Below are positions 63,431 to 64,000 of a stretch of DNA of 64,000 nt, in pieces. Within the stretch, counting starts at the first letter, position 1; the number at the start of each line of letters is the position of its first letter. The DNA comes from Ilyomonas sp965277535 (GTDB taxonomy: Bacteria; Bacteroidota; Bacteroidia; Chitinophagales; Chitinophagaceae): positions 3,658,001 to 3,722,000 of the forward strand of contig OZ255825.1 in the NCBI GenBank assembly GCA_965277535.1, read 5' to 3'. A program made the translations under genes and the position numbers. Below the pieces are notes generated by a model. The model searched no databases and had not been told where the DNA came from. It saw only the letters and a list, made by a program, of their open reading frames with translations.

Positions 63431-64000
63431 ATGAGTGAATCTTCTACAGAACGAATTAAAAAAGAAAGTGAAGGCTTGCGTGGCACGCTAAAAGAAAGCC
63501 TGCTGGATGAGCACACGGGCGCCATACGCACAGATGATCAGGCATTGGTGAAGTTTCATGGCATGTACCTGCAGGACGACCGTGACCGCCGTGAAGAACG
63601 CGCTGAAAAAAAGCTGGATCGGCTGTATTCGTTCATGATCCGGCTGCGTTTGCCAGGTGGTTTTTTAACAGCAGAACAATGGGAAGTTTTGCATCACGTA
63701 ACGGGCGAATACACGACCGGCGTTATTAAAATTACAACACGTCAAACCGTTCAGTTGCATGGCATTTTAAAACATCATGCAAAGCCTACGATAAAAGAGT
63801 TTCAAACTGTGCATTTGGATAGCATTGCGGCTTGTGGCGATGTCAACAGAAATGTGGTTGCTACTGCGCATCCCAATGCATCGCCCATACATGAGGAAGT
63901 GTTTCAATATGCCAACAACCTGAGTCAACTGATGTTGCCGAAAACAAGGGCTTATTACGAAGTGTGGGTAGATGCGGAAAAGCTGGTAGAAAAAACAGAA
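63431..64000 (+). CDS. cysI: Sulfite reductase hemoprotein beta-component, N-terminal part
   Basis: This is open to the window end (190 codons). It begins MSESSTERIKKESEGLRGTL and has DDQALVKFHGMYLQDDRDRR, FMIRLRLPGGFLTAEQW and IKITTRQTVQLHGILK, which bind siroheme/substrate in nitrite/sulfite reductases. DVNRNVVATAHP is also characteristic. The Fe-S cysteines lie beyond the window. It follows cysJ and would use siroheme made through cobA. Confidence 0.93.
   Translation, partial: MSESSTERIKKESEGLRGTLKESLLDEHTGAIRTDDQALVKFHGMYLQDDRDRREERAEKKLDRLYSFMIRLRLPGGFLTAEQWEVLHHVTGEYTTGVIKITTRQTVQLHGILKHHAKPTIKEFQTVHLDSIAACGDVNRNVVATAHPNASPIHEEVFQYANNLSQLMLPKTRAYYEVWVDAEKLVEKTE

Noticed and set aside
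1..64000. CRISPR array, tRNA, rRNA, prophage or complete insertion sequence
   Set aside because: I saw no regularly spaced repeats, no tRNA T-loop in a cloverleaf, no rRNA core words, no phage structural genes and no transposase gene.

Overview
The window looks like a chromosomal segment of a Bacteroidota bacterium, most likely from the Chitinophagaceae or a close relative. This rests on content read from the sequence, not on a database match: a type IX secretion C-terminal sorting domain, TAnnTTTG -7 promoter boxes, an ExbB-ExbD-ExbD-TonB-TonB cluster, a serine-palmitoyltransferase-like enzyme, a DUF4230 pair, LytS/LytTR signalling and a SAM-I riboswitch over metY-metX-hom. Base composition is about 40% GC by eye. 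Gene density is normal, and I see no prophage, CRISPR array, tRNA, rRNA or intact insertion sequence.

Layout. 1-4.1 kb: end of a LiaF-like protein, DUF4288, a LytS kinase with its LytTR regulator, a Met-rich secreted protein and murI. 4.1-7.9 kb: a 1243-residue surface protein exported by type IX secretion. 8.2-9.2 kb: rpmH-rnpA-yidD. 9.9-13.3 kb: exopolysaccharide genes (WcaJ-type transferase, TagA-type and GT4 glycosyltransferases). 13.8-17.0 kb: ROK/polyphosphate glucokinase-like, aldo/keto reductase and a FucP-type sugar transporter. 17.2-19.8 kb: cysE, rlmH and a DUF892 protein. 20.3-25.2 kb: small hypothetical and secreted proteins, one with an Hcp/TssD-like look, and an erythromycin-esterase homologue. 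25.4-27.8 kb: PBP1A. 28.3-32.3 kb: the met operon with its riboswitch. 33-40.8 kb: serine-palmitoyltransferase-like enzyme, GH13 amylase, cysteine desulfurase, RluD and a CBS transporter. 40.9-41.5 kb: a DUF5615/DUF433 toxin-antitoxin pair. 42.2-47.7 kb: ATP-grasp-like and LysE-like proteins, an Fe-S membrane oxidoreductase, a phosphoribosyltransferase, a WalJ-like MBL protein and an UmuD-like protein that has lost both catalytic residues. 47.8-51.9 kb: TonB-ExbB-ExbD energy transduction. 52.4-64 kb: metG, a DUF433 remnant beside a MITE-like element, an esterase, AsmA, purN, the DUF4230 pair and cobA-cysJ-cysI, cut off by the window end.

Sulfur metabolism recurs. cobA-cysJ-cysI would make sulfide and the siroheme it needs. 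cysE makes O-acetylserine, hom and metX make O-acetylhomoserine, and MetY can fix sulfide onto it under SAM control. A cysteine desulfurase mobilises the sulfur.

The most unusual signals lie between and across genes. An 11-bp word, TTTGTTTTTGC, occurs 26 times on both strands and in all three reading frames inside genes. Several families of intergenic palindromes recur. Two MITE-like elements have the same nested inverted-repeat architecture but unrelated sequences. The UmuD-like protein with Ala and Arg at the Ser/Lys dyad positions is the clearest protein-level oddity.
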